Of a stretch of 64,000 bases of DNA, positions 45,947 through 57,896 are shown one piece after another. The position numbers were made by a program, and so were the translations under genes. The DNA comes from Pseudomonas putida. Lineage in GTDB: Bacteria > Pseudomonadota > Gammaproteobacteria > Pseudomonadales > Pseudomonadaceae. The stretch covers positions 186,001 through 250,000 of the forward strand of contig NZ_JANHLD010000002.1 in assembly GCF_028682455.1 (NCBI RefSeq), given 5' to 3'. Positions within the stretch are counted from its first letter, which is position 1. The number at the start of each line of letters is the position of its first letter. The notes under the pieces are model-generated. The model was not told the origin of the DNA. It saw nothing but the letters and a program-made list of their open reading frames with translations, and did no database searches.

Positions 45947-47404
45947 TCACTGCTGCAACACAGTCGCCTGGTTTGCGCCACCAAACTGCTGAACGGTCGC
46001 GGTCATGCTCGCACCGCTCTGGTTGACCATGGCCTGGTTACCCGAGCCGCCCTGGGTCACGAAGGCAACGTTGACGCCCTCGGTCTGGGTGATGGTGGCT
46101 TTGTTGTTGTCGCCATACAGCTGCCAGGTGTAGCTCTGGTTGCCGGTGCCGGACTGGTCCAGCTTGATGTTGTTGGCCACGCCGACGCTGTTGCCGGTGG
46201 CGTAGTTGTCGTTACCGCGCTGATCGGCGATCAACAGGTTGTCGGTGCCGTTCTGCTCGAAGTACAGCTCGTTGTTGCGGTCGACCTGGGTCAGTTCGGC
46301 GGTGTTGTCGGTGCCGTTCTGGTTCAGCCGCGCCAACTGGGTCATGCCGTCCTGGGTCAGGTTGGCGCTGTTGCCCATGCCAGCCTGGTTGATCTCGGCG
46401 CGTTGACCGCTGCCGAACTGGCCGCCAGCCTTGTCGCCTTTCCAGTTGCTGGCCAGTACCTTGTTGCCGGTACCGGAGGAGGTGACCGAGAGCACATGGT
46501 TCTCGCCATTCTGGTAGGTGTAGCTGACGTTACCCGAGCCCGACTGCACCAGGGTCGAGAGCGATCCAATCGCTTCGAACTGATCGGCATACAGGGCGTT
46601 GAGGTCGCCGACCTGGAAAACGCTGGTCACGTTGTGGTCACCAAAGCTCTGGTCGACGACGCTTTCGTTGGTCTGGCCGATCTGGGTGACGGTGGCATGG
46701 CTGTCGGCCTGGGTGTCTTGCCAGACTTCCGTGGAGTTGGCCGTGCCGATCTGGGTGATGGCTACGGTACCGCCCTGGCCTTCGCGCTGGTCGCCGTAGG
46801 CCCAGTTGTCATCACCGGTCTGGTAGATGCCGACCTGGCCGCTGTTGTGGGTGATGTGTTCGGCGGCGGCGTAGTTGTTGGTACCGGTCTGGATGACCAG
46901 CGCGCTGTTGATGCCACTGACGACACTGGTGGGGTTCAACTGCTCGGCGAAGGCGCGGTTGTCGTTGCCGTACTGCAGGGTGGTGGCCTGGCTGGCGGTC
47001 TGGGCGTCCTGGTAGACGAACGAGAAGTTGCCGCTGCCTTCCTGGGTCTGCTGGGCCTGGTTCTCGTTGCCCAGGGACTGGCTGGCATGGGTATTGTTCA
47101 GGGAACCGGCCGACTGCTGGTTGATCTGGCTGCCGAACTCGAACAGTTGCTCGGCAAAGCCTGCGTTGTATTCACCCACGGTGCTCTGGTTGATGGTGCT
47201 GTTGCCACCTTCCTGGACCGCGGCGTGGTTGTTGCCCAGGCCGATCTGGTTCTGGGTGGTCTTGCTCATGGGCGCGGCAGTCTGTTTGACCTCGGCGATG
47301 TTTTCGTCGCCGGTCTGGTTCTGGGTGGACTGGCTGTTGTCAGCCATGACCTGGCCGGCAAGGGCCAGAACAATGGCGGCGCTTAGGGGAGCGAGCTTGA
47401 ACAT
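45947..47404 (-). CDS. Large curlin-repeat protein (CsgA-like)
   Basis: 485 residues. Signal peptide ending in VMADN, then repeated units of the curlin type (N-x-A-x-x-x-Q-x-G-x-x-N), for example GSGNQAMVNQSGASMTATV, and poor in charged and aromatic residues apart from the repeat. It ends FGGANQATVLQQ. Curlin repeats form amyloid fibres outside the cell. At about three times the length of CsgA it may be a major fibre subunit. It is preceded by a shorter curlin gene 17 bases away; no csgE, csgF or csgG export gene is in the window. Confidence 0.85.
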   Translation of the reverse strand: MFKLAPLSAAIVLALAGQVMADNSQSTQNQTGDENIAEVKQTAAPMSKTTQNQIGLGNNHAAVQEGGNSTINQSTVGEYNAGFAEQLFEFGSQINQQSAGSLNNTHASQSLGNENQAQQTQEGSGNFSFVYQDAQTASQATTLQYGNDNRAFAEQLNPTSVVSGINSALVIQTGTNNYAAAEHITHNSGQVGIYQTGDDNWAYGDQREGQGGTVAITQIGTANSTEVWQDTQADSHATVTQIGQTNESVVDQSFGDHNVTSVFQVGDLNALYADQFEAIGSLSTLVQSGSGNVSYTYQNGENHVLSVTSSGTGNKVLASNWKGDKAGGQFGSGQRAEINQAGMGNSANLTQDGMTQLARLNQNGTDNTAELTQVDRNNELYFEQNGTDNLLIADQRGNDNYATGNSVGVANNIKLDQSGTGNQSYTWQLYGDNNKATITQTEGVNVAFVTQGGSGNQAMVNQSGASMTATVQQFGGANQATVLQQ

Positions 47405-47420
47405 GGTGTTGCCTCCAGGT

Positions 47421-47888
47421 TTAACGGTATTGATTGACCTGCACGTGCTGCCCGCTACCGGCCTGGATCACGGAACTCGAGAGCCCCGAGCCGGCCTGGG
47501 CGATGCTGGCACTGTTGCTATTTCCGTATTGCTCGATCTGCGCGCGGTTGTTACTGCCGCTCTGGGTGATCGAGGCGCTGTTGCCATAGCCTTGCTGGGT
47601 GATGGTTGCCATCAGGTCACTGCCTTGCTGCAGGATGTACGCCTCCTGTGCCCCGCCTGACTGGACGATGCGGCCCAGCAGGGCCTGGCCGTCCTGGCCG
47701 ATGGCAGCGCGGTTGGACTGGCCGTTCTGGTCGATCAGCGCCTGCTGCCCGGCGGGCAGTGGTTGCATCGACAGGGGTTCGCCCATGTCACCGCCCATGG
47801 CGAGGTCGGCGTTGTCCATCAGGTCATCGGCCAGGGCGGCCTGACCGATCAAGGTCAGGCACAACATCAAGGTGGTCAGGCGCGCCAT
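47421..47888 (-). CDS. Small curlin-repeat protein (CsgB-like)
   Basis: 155 residues with signal peptide MARLTTLMLCLTLIGQAALA and about five curlin-type repeats (GNSASITQSGSNNRAQIEQY, SSSVIQAGSGQHVQVNQYR). Size and single Arg-ended C-terminus resemble the nucleator CsgB. It lies 25 bases after the 743-residue secreted protein gene and just before the large curlin gene, so it belongs to the same operon. Confidence 0.85.
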   Translation of the reverse strand: MARLTTLMLCLTLIGQAALADDLMDNADLAMGGDMGEPLSMQPLPAGQQALIDQNGQSNRAAIGQDGQALLGRIVQSGGAQEAYILQQGSDLMATITQQGYGNSASITQSGSNNRAQIEQYGNSNSASIAQAGSGLSSSVIQAGSGQHVQVNQYR

Positions 47889-47912
47889 GGTCGTTTCTCC
47901 TGTTGTTGCGGG

Positions 47913-50144
47913 TTACTGCACGGTGACCGGCACGGTACGGACGGTGCCCTGGCTACTGCGGATGGTCGCCGACGGTGCTGCGGTCGGTACCACCGTGGTG
48001 CTGTTGCTCACCGTCAACCGCCAGCGCCCGGTCAGCGGCACTGTGGTACTGCCCAGGGTGACCAGCCCGGTCGGGGTGGTGACCTGCACGGTGATGGTGT
48101 TACCGGTGGTCACCGACGAGGTGCCGGAGAGGTCCCAGTTGAAGCGGTTGTTGGAGCGCGCGGTGACGGTCGCGGCGGTCACGGCGAAGGTTTCCGCCGC
48201 TGGCCGTGGCGAGACCTGCACGGTGACCGTGGCCGGTGCCGACAGGGCGCCGAGGCTGTCCCTTGCGATGTAGGTGAACGAGGTTGTGAAGGCTGCCGTG
48301 ATGGTCGCCGGTGGGGTGTAGGTGACCTGGTTGCCATCGGTGCTCACGCTGCCGCGTCCATCGACCGGTTGGGTCACGCTGGCGACAGCCAGGGGGGTGT
48401 TGCCTTCCAGGTCGGTGTCGTTGCCCAGCACGTTGATCGGCACCGTCACGCCCAGGGTGGAGGCACTGTCGTTGACCGCTGTCGGCGCCTGGTTGGGGGC
48501 GACGTTGACCGTCACGGTAGTCACTTCGGATTTCAGCCCTTTTTTGTCCTGGGCACGGTAGGTAAAGGTGGCGACCAGCGGCGCGTTGACCACCGCCGGT
48601 GGGGTGTAGGTCACGGCAGCGCTGCCACTCAAGGCGACAGTGCCCTGGCCTGTGGCCGGTTGGGTGAGGTCGCTGATGGTCAGCGGTACATCGCCGTCCG
48701 GATCGCTATCGTTGGCCAGCAGGCTCAGGGTCAGCGGCACGCCGAAGGTGGTGCTGCCCAGGTCGGCTTGTGCCAGCGGTGCCTGGTTGTCTGCCTCTAC
48801 CGGCGCGTTGCCGACGATCACCACTGGCTCCGTGTCGCTGCCACCGGCGGCGGACTTGATCGTCACGTGCGAAGGCGGCTGGGCCACGTCGTTGACGGTG
48901 AGGGTCTGCAGGTTGCCGGACTTCGACAGGCGACCGTAGCCCTGGGCGACCAGGTCGGGGACCTGTACTTCGTCGCTGGAGCTGGCCTCGATCCGCAGGC
49001 GCTTGTTGGCCCAGTCATAGCGGGCGGTCTGCACCTTGACCACGTCGGTGAGCTTTCTCGACAAGGCTGTAGGGCGCTTGGCGCCGGTAGGGTCGGTGGC
49101 CGTGACCACGATCACCGGGGGAGGCGCAGCGGTGCTCAGGTGATTGGCGAAGAACAGCCCGTTGTTGTCGGCCAACAGGTTGAACTGGCAAGGCGAAGGC
49201 GGGGTGCCGGGTACCAGCGCCAGGGTCTGGCGAAAGCACAGGGTGGCGGCGTTGGGCGCCTTGGCGAATATCTCGACACGGGTGCCGGCGGCGTTGCGGT
49301 GGTAGCTGGCACGCTCCAGTTCCGCTGGCACCTGCGACCGTGGGTCGAGCACCTTGCCGGAGACCGTGAACAGCTCGGTGCGAATGGTACCGGGCGGGCC
49401 CTCGATGCTCACAAAGTTGGTGTTGAACGGGCTACCGGTGACCCGCTCGGTCAGGTTGGGGTCGCCGATGTAGGTTTCGCTGGCACCCGTATCGGGGTTG
49501 ATCTCGGTGTAAGGACCACCGACACCGCGCAGGAACGGCCCGACGGCGCCGTTGAGCACGCCGCTGAAGTTGCCCGGCGCACCGATGCCGATGTCCCGGG
49601 TAATGTTGATCGCCCGACGTCCCGGGGTGGTGACGTTGACCGTCTCCTTGCCGTAGGGGTGGGTGATCACGTAGGTGCCGGCCACGGGAACCGAGACCCG
49701 CAGGCGGATCCGCGCAAAGCTCTGCTGGTCGCCATCGATCGGGTTTTCGCTGGCGAATGCCGCTTCGATGCCGGCGACATAGACGTCCAGCTCGTAGCCA
49801 CTGTTGCCCACCGCCGGGATCTCGGTTTCAGCCAGGAACCAGAACATCTCCGGTGGCCAGTTGTCCGGGAATACCAGGGGCAGGTTATCGTCGTAGACAC
49901 CCGGCTCCGGCAGCAGGGTGCACATGTAGTTCGGTGGCACCGAGATCGGCAGGCGGGAGCTTGCAGCCCTTGACTGGCAAAGCTCCATCGACAGGTTGTC
50001 GTGGTCCTGGTACCACATCGGGTAACGCCCGGTGGCCAGGGTATAGGGGCCGGGATCGACCGCCTTGAGGCCGGCCCAGGCAGTGCCGGCCAGCGAGAGG
50101 GAAAGCCCGGCTGCGCAGAGCGCCAGGCGTGGCCAGTTGTTCAT
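47913..50144 (-). CDS. Secreted protein with Ig/cadherin-like repeats and an unknown N-terminal domain
   Basis: 743 residues. Signal peptide MNNWPRLALCAAGLSLSLAG, an N-terminal domain of about 230 residues (AVDPGPYTLATGRYPMWYQD, RRAINITRDIGIGAPGNFSG, GPFLRGVGGPYTE, GSPFNTNFVSIEG) shared with the next gene, then at least two bacterial Ig/VCBS-type repeats (NQAPLAQADLGSTTFGVPLT...LLANDSDPDGD; NQAPTAVNDSASTLGV...VLGNDTDLEGN). Start 50144 has AGGAGG 4 bases upstream; an ATG at 50183 overlapping the previous stop (ATGA) is in frame but weak. The repeats suggest adhesion or matrix binding. Function unknown. Confidence 0.8.
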   Translation of the reverse strand: MNNWPRLALCAAGLSLSLAGTAWAGLKAVDPGPYTLATGRYPMWYQDHDNLSMELCQSRAASSRLPISVPPNYMCTLLPEPGVYDDNLPLVFPDNWPPEMFWFLAETEIPAVGNSGYELDVYVAGIEAAFASENPIDGDQQSFARIRLRVSVPVAGTYVITHPYGKETVNVTTPGRRAINITRDIGIGAPGNFSGVLNGAVGPFLRGVGGPYTEINPDTGASETYIGDPNLTERVTGSPFNTNFVSIEGPPGTIRTELFTVSGKVLDPRSQVPAELERASYHRNAAGTRVEIFAKAPNAATLCFRQTLALVPGTPPSPCQFNLLADNNGLFFANHLSTAAPPPVIVVTATDPTGAKRPTALSRKLTDVVKVQTARYDWANKRLRIEASSSDEVQVPDLVAQGYGRLSKSGNLQTLTVNDVAQPPSHVTIKSAAGGSDTEPVVIVGNAPVEADNQAPLAQADLGSTTFGVPLTLSLLANDSDPDGDVPLTISDLTQPATGQGTVALSGSAAVTYTPPAVVNAPLVATFTYRAQDKKGLKSEVTTVTVNVAPNQAPTAVNDSASTLGVTVPINVLGNDTDLEGNTPLAVASVTQPVDGRGSVSTDGNQVTYTPPATITAAFTTSFTYIARDSLGALSAPATVTVQVSPRPAAETFAVTAATVTARSNNRFNWDLSGTSSVTTGNTITVQVTTPTGLVTLGSTTVPLTGRWRLTVSNSTTVVPTAAPSATIRSSQGTVRTVPVTVQ

Positions 50145-50179
50145 GCTGCCTCCTGCTACGGAACGTGGCGAGATGATGT

Positions 50180-51526
50180 TCATGGCACGAGCACCACTTC
50201 TTCGCTGTCGCTACCGCCATTGCCGCTGGTCACCGTGACCACGGCTGGCGGGATCGGCGAGAGCCCGGTGGTGAGGGTCTTGACCGCGCCATTGCCACTC
50301 AGGGTGCCGATCGAGGCACCGTTCCCAGTGCTGGCGCTGAGCACGGGCGGGCTGGTTTCATCACTGGTCGAGGCGACCAGGGTCAATTGCCCCGAGGCCA
50401 GGCTGAACTCGGCGCGCTGGATCACTACCAGGTCGGTCAGCGGCATGGTCAGGGTGGTAGGGGTGCTGCTGGGGATCGCCAGCTGGTTGTCGGCGGTCAC
50501 TTGCAGGTTCAGCGGCAGGGCAGGATTCAGGACGGACTGGCCGTACCAGGCACCGGTGCTGTTGGCTTCGGTGAGGGTCAGGTTGGGGGTCTGGCTGATC
50601 AGTGTGGCGGTGCCGGGAGGTGGAGGGGCCAGCACGAAGACATCCTGCTGGGCGCGCAGGTCGCCGTTTTCACTGTGGCGCGAGTAGGTACTGCGCTGGG
50701 CGATGATCGGGGTTGGCCGGATCACCTCCGACAGTTTGCCCGATACCGAGAACAGCTCGGTGCGCACGTCGATGCCATTGGGCCCCTCGATGCGCACGAA
50801 GTTGGTGTTGAACGGGCTGCCGGTGACGGCTTCTTCCAGGTTCGGGTCGCCAATGAAGCGTTCGCTGGCACCGGTGGCCGGGTTGGTCTCGGTGTACGGG
50901 CCACCGACACCGCGCAGGAACGGGCCGACATCGCCCTTGAGTGCACCGGTGTAGGTTTTCGGCGCGCCGATGCCGATGTCGCGGGTCATGTTGATCGCCC
51001 GGCGTCCCGCCACCGGCACATCGAATACTTCGACGCCGTACGGGTGGGTGACGATGTAGGTACCTGCGGTGGGTACATCGACGCGGATACGTACCCGGGC
51101 GAAGCTGACTTGCTCGCCCTCTTTCACTTCTTCGGCGGCAAAGGCCGCTTCGATGGCCGTGCCGTAACTCAGGTCGATGCCGCGGGCAGCATCGACAATC
51201 GCTGCATCGGCGGTGAACCAGAAGGTTTCATCGGGATAGTTGGTGGGGAAACTGATCGGCCGGGTGTCATCGAACACCCCGGGTGCCGGGTTGAGCACGC
51301 ACATGTACGACGGTGCGCCGGGTGCCCCGGCAACCCGCGAACTGACGGCCTTGGTCAGGCACAGGTCGAGGACTCGGCCGTGGGTGTCCTGGTACCAGGC
51401 GGCGAATCCGCCGGTTGCGGGGAGGTAGGGCCCGGGATCTACTTCGTACAGCGCGGCCTGGGCGGGTGCCTGGATAAGGCCTGCCATGATCAGCAAAGCC
51501 AGCGGGTGGGGCGTTGGACGGTGCAT
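50180..51526 (-). CDS. Secreted protein with the same unknown N-terminal domain
   Basis: 448 residues. Signal peptide LALLIMAGLIQAPAQA followed by the domain shared with the downstream gene (EVDPGPYLPATGGFAAWYQD, RRAINMTRDIGIGAPKTYTG, GPFLRGVGGPYTETNP, GSPFNTNFVRIEG). The C-terminal 150 residues are different and lack clear Ig repeats. Start 51526 has AGGGA upstream and the signal peptide fits; the frame stays open to 51718. First gene of a four-gene minus-strand operon that includes the two curlin proteins. I do not recognise the domain. Confidence 0.75.
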   Translation of the reverse strand: MHRPTPHPLALLIMAGLIQAPAQAALYEVDPGPYLPATGGFAAWYQDTHGRVLDLCLTKAVSSRVAGAPGAPSYMCVLNPAPGVFDDTRPISFPTNYPDETFWFTADAAIVDAARGIDLSYGTAIEAAFAAEEVKEGEQVSFARVRIRVDVPTAGTYIVTHPYGVEVFDVPVAGRRAINMTRDIGIGAPKTYTGALKGDVGPFLRGVGGPYTETNPATGASERFIGDPNLEEAVTGSPFNTNFVRIEGPNGIDVRTELFSVSGKLSEVIRPTPIIAQRSTYSRHSENGDLRAQQDVFVLAPPPPGTATLISQTPNLTLTEANSTGAWYGQSVLNPALPLNLQVTADNQLAIPSSTPTTLTMPLTDLVVIQRAEFSLASGQLTLVASTSDETSPPVLSASTGNGASIGTLSGNGAVKTLTTGLSPIPPAVVTVTSGNGGSDSEEVVLVP

Positions 51527-51613
51527 GAGTCTTCCCTCTTGCAATCGGGCCCATGGACTTGGGTCGTCTGCACGAAGCTCGGCAACTTCCATACCAATGT
51601 TGTGAAATCCGCC

Positions 51614-51629
51614 TGGCACAAGGGCTGCA
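51614..51629 (+). promoter_or_regulatory. Possible sigma-54 promoter upstream of mnxS1
   Basis: TGGCACAAGGGCTGCA fits TGGCAC-N5-TTGCA at all but one position with GG-N10-GC spacing. It lies 134 bases before the kinase start. Weaker context than the mcoA element. Confidence 0.45.
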
Positions 51630-51762
51630 GGGCAGTGGAGGGCATTTTCGCTGCTGCAGTGGCCGGGGCCGATGACCCAGGGTTGGGGGTGATTGGGGGA
51701 GCACAGCGGGGTAATCACGGGAACTGGGCTATAACCTTAGAACTCACCTGCCGGAGTTCGCG

Positions 51763-53232
51763 ATGGACCTGCAATCACGCCTGGATTCGCCACCCCTGCA
51801 AGAAACCACCCACCGCGCAGGCACGGGCAAGCGGCCGTTCAACCTGCTGCGCTGGTATGCCTTTGTCAGCCTGGCGATCATCCTCTCGGTGGCCGTGGGC
51901 CTGGGGCTTATTTCCAGCCGCTTCGTGATCAACGAAAGCGTCGAGCGCGATGCGTTGCTGACGGCGCAGTTCATACAGGCGATTGCCTCGGCCGAGGTGC
52001 GCCATGTGTCCATTCCCAACGTGCGCACCATGGGGGAATTGCTCGACCCGCGCCTGGACCAGAGCTTCCCGGAAGTCGATCCCCAGGCCCGGCGCAGTGC
52101 CCGGGGCGAGTTTCTCGATCATGTCGCCAACCTGCCCGACATGCTCCTGGCCAACATCTATGCGCCGGACCGCATGGTGATCTGGTCGAGCAACCCGGCG
52201 CTGGTGGGCAAGATGATCGAATCCGATGACGACCTGGAAATGGCCTTCGAAAACAAGGTGCGGGTGTCGGCCAGCTACCACGATGTCGACCAGGCGCGCA
52301 GCGAGCAGAAGTTCATCACCCCGCCCGAGCAACTGTTCATCGAGAACTACATCCCGCTGTTCGACGCCGATGGCGAGAACGTCACCGCCATGGTGGAAAT
52401 CTACAAGGAGCCGCGCGACCTGATCCTGCGAATCGAGCGCGGCCTGATCCTGATCTGGCTGGCGGTCGCGGTAGGCGCCGCGCTGGTTTATGGCGGCCTT
52501 TACTGGCTGATGTACCGCGCCAACCGGCAGTTGGCGGCGCAACAAAAGCACTTGATCAACAACGAAACCTACGTGGCACTGGGCGAGATGTCGTCGGCGG
52601 TGGCCCACAGTTTGCGTAACCCGCTGGCCAGCATTCGCTCCAGCGCCGAACTTGCCCAGGAGTTCGAGGAGGGCCCGGCGCAAAAGAACATCGGCGACAT
52701 CATCAGCCAGGTCGATCGCATGTCGCACTGGGTACGCCAGTTGCTTCAGTCGCTGCGCCCGCTCAACGATGAGGCCGAGCCGGTGGAACTCGAGCGCGTG
52801 GTGCAGGACAGCCTGCTGGCCTTTACCCTGCAGTTGCGTCGCCAGGGTATCCAGGTGCAGGCCGACCCCCTGTCCGGGGTGCAGGTGCTCAGCCAGCCGG
52901 TGTTGCTGGGGCAGATCTTCAACAGCCTGATCGCCAATGCCCTGGAAGCCATGGCCGAAGGCGGCACCCTGCGTATCGAGAAGGTCAAGCACAACCGCAA
53001 GACCCTGATCGTGCGGGTGTGCGACAACGGCAAGGGCATGACCGAGGAGCAGTTGCGCATGGCCGTGAAGCCCTTCTTCACCACCAAGCAGGGCGGCTTG
53101 GGCGTGGGCCTGGTGCTGGTCAAACGGATCATGGAACGCTTTGGCGGCTCGCTGCGCCTGACCAGCAGCGAGGGCGAGGGCACCAGCGTGCAACTGGCTT
53201 TCCGCGTCATCCCGACGCCGCCTGCCGGTTGA
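51763..53232 (+). CDS. mnxS1: Sensor kinase of the Mn-oxidation type (MnxS1-like)
   Basis: 489 residues. Two membrane helices (about residues 35-55 and 235-255) around a periplasmic sensor, then H box EMSSAVAHSLRNPLASIRSSAEL (H282), N box NSLIANALEAM and G boxes DNGKGM and TKQGGLGVGLVLVKRIMERFGGS. NtrB/DctB-like class. A closely similar second kinase lies at 57279-59998. The order kinase-mcoA-SCO-kinase-NtrC regulator matches what I recall of the mnxS1/mcoA/mnxS2/mnxR locus of P. putida GB-1; the symbol rests on this context. Confidence 0.75.
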   Translation: MDLQSRLDSPPLQETTHRAGTGKRPFNLLRWYAFVSLAIILSVAVGLGLISSRFVINESVERDALLTAQFIQAIASAEVRHVSIPNVRTMGELLDPRLDQSFPEVDPQARRSARGEFLDHVANLPDMLLANIYAPDRMVIWSSNPALVGKMIESDDDLEMAFENKVRVSASYHDVDQARSEQKFITPPEQLFIENYIPLFDADGENVTAMVEIYKEPRDLILRIERGLILIWLAVAVGAALVYGGLYWLMYRANRQLAAQQKHLINNETYVALGEMSSAVAHSLRNPLASIRSSAELAQEFEEGPAQKNIGDIISQVDRMSHWVRQLLQSLRPLNDEAEPVELERVVQDSLLAFTLQLRRQGIQVQADPLSGVQVLSQPVLLGQIFNSLIANALEAMAEGGTLRIEKVKHNRKTLIVRVCDNGKGMTEEQLRMAVKPFFTTKQGGLGVGLVLVKRIMERFGGSLRLTSSEGEGTSVQLAFRVIPTPPAG

Positions 53233-53278
53233 GGGCAGCGCATTCATTACCCGATTCCGGGGAACTCTTTTTCACCAT

Positions 53279-53301
53279 AATCTAATCTTGATTATTAGAT
53301 T
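53279..53301. promoter_or_regulatory. Inverted repeat upstream of mcoA, possible MnxR site
   Basis: AATCTAAT-N7-ATTAGATT, perfect arms, 50 bases upstream of the sigma-54 promoter. Candidate binding site for the NtrC-type regulator of this locus. Confidence 0.5.
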
Positions 53302-53350
53302 TCTGATCTATTTCATTGAAAAATAAAATGTACATATCTTGAAACAGTTT

Positions 53351-53366
53351 TGGCCGAGTAATTGCA
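53351..53366 (+). promoter_or_regulatory. Sigma-54 promoter of mcoA
   Basis: TGGCCGAGTAATTGCA keeps the invariant GG-N10-GC (GG 53352-53353, GC 53364-53365) and TTGCA. The predicted start is near 53377, 29 bases before the mcoA ATG. Confidence 0.65.
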
Positions 53367-53405
53367 AATGGACATTACCGGTCCAACAAAACTGGGTGAG
53401 AGATC

Positions 53406-56186
<2,781 letters not shown>

Positions 56187-56196
56187 CGAGGCAACG

Positions 56197-57171
56197 ATGA
56201 TGAGCCGTTACCTGATGTGCATGTTGCTGTGCTGGGCGCTCCAGGGGATGGCCGAGGAGGCCACCCCCTGGGGGGCGGGTTTTTTCCCCAATACTGCGCT
56301 GACCGATCAGGACGGTCAGCCGGTGCATTTTTTCGACGACCTGATCAAGGGCAAGGTGGTGGTGATCAATTTCATCTTCACCGGCTGTGGCGACTCCTGC
56401 CCGCTGGAAACGGCCCGCTTGCGCCAGGTGCAGCAACTGCTTGGCGAGCGAGTGGGGCGCGACGTGTTTTTCTACTCGATCAGTATCGACCCGCTCAGCG
56501 ACACCCCCGAAGTCCTCAAGGCCTATGCCGCGAAATTCAAGGCGGGGCCGGGCTGGCGCTTTCTGACCGGCGACAAGGACCAGATCGATGCCTTGCGCCG
56601 GCGCCTGGGGCTGTTCATCGAAGGGGTCGACAATGGTCGCAGCCGCGACCACAACCTGAGCCTGATCGTCGGCAACCAGGCCACCGGCCGCTGGATGAAG
56701 GCGTCGCCCTTCGAGAATCCCTGGATACTCGCCGACCAGTTGGCCAACAGCCTGCAGAACTGGAAGCAGCCCAGCGTCGAGGAAAGCTACGCCCAGGCAC
56801 CGGAAATCCGCCCTCCCAGTAGTGGTGAAGAGCTGTTTCGTACCCGCTGTGCGGCCTGCCATAGCCTCGGGCCGCAGGATGGCCAGGGCCTTGGTATGCG
56901 TGACGTCGGGCCCGACCTGCTGGGGGTGACCCAGCGCCGTGCTCGGGCCTGGCTGAGCCGTTGGATACGCGAGCCGGATCATATGCTGGCGGAAAAGGAT
57001 GCCGTGGCGGTCGCGCTGTATGAACAGTACGACCGGGTGGCCATGCCCAACCTGCGCCTGAACCTGCAGGACGCCGATGCGTTGCTTGATTTTCTCCAGC
57101 AGGAAACCACGCGCCAGGGGGCACTGGAGCAGGTACGAGGCCCGGCGGGCGGGGCTCTGGAGGTCCACTAA
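56197..57171 (+). CDS. SCO1/SenC domain fused to cytochrome c
   Basis: 324 residues. Signal peptide, SCO thioredoxin fold with copper-binding CGDSCPLE (CxxxC) and the later His in RDHNLSLIVG, then a C-terminal class I cytochrome c with haem motif CAACH and axial Met candidate AMPNL. SCO proteins deliver copper to oxidases; here the client is likely McoA, encoded 10 bases upstream. The fused cytochrome could accept electrons or reduce the copper site. Role in the periplasm is inferred. Confidence 0.85.
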   Translation: MMSRYLMCMLLCWALQGMAEEATPWGAGFFPNTALTDQDGQPVHFFDDLIKGKVVVINFIFTGCGDSCPLETARLRQVQQLLGERVGRDVFFYSISIDPLSDTPEVLKAYAAKFKAGPGWRFLTGDKDQIDALRRRLGLFIEGVDNGRSRDHNLSLIVGNQATGRWMKASPFENPWILADQLANSLQNWKQPSVEESYAQAPEIRPPSSGEELFRTRCAACHSLGPQDGQGLGMRDVGPDLLGVTQRRARAWLSRWIREPDHMLAEKDAVAVALYEQYDRVAMPNLRLNLQDADALLDFLQQETTRQGALEQVRGPAGGALEVH

Positions 57172-57896
57172 AGGCAAAATACTATCACTGGGCGAACGGC
57201 CATAAGAATTGATGTAAAACGCCGGGATCTGCCTGAGCTATAAGTTCTAAGAAAAATGCAGCCCGCCAGGAAGACCCGATGCAGGTGCTGAACAAGAAAC
57301 TGGCCGATGAGGGCCGCGACACGCAGTCGATACCCAACCGCAACCTGCGCGAGTTCAACCTGCTGCGCTGGTTTTCCGTGGTCAGCCTGTTGATCATCGC
57401 GTCGGTGGCGATCGGCCTTGGCTATGTCTCGACGCGCTTCGTGGTCAATGACAGCGTCGAACGCGATGCCATGCTCACCGCCCAGTTCATCCAGGCCATG
57501 GCCCAGGCCGAGGTGCGGCATTCGCGCATTCCACCGGGCACCACCATGGCCGAGCTGCTCGACCCGCGCCAGGATGGCCAGCATGCCCACGTCAGTGCCG
57601 ACCTTGCCGCGGCCACCCGCAACGAGTTTCTCGATCATGTCGAGCACCTGCCCGACACCTTGCTGAGCAATGTCTATGCCTTGGACCGGACCATCGTCTG
57701 GTCCACCAACCCGCAGCTGATTGGCAAGAGGATCGATGCCGATCATGACCTCGACGAGTCGTTCAACTCGCAGATGCCGGTGTCGGCCAGCTACCACAAG
57801 GCCGATGAAGACCGTGAGGAACAGAAATTCCAGCGCGAGCCTGAGTACCTGTTCATCGAGAACTACATCCCCATGTTCGACGACAGTGGCACCAAG

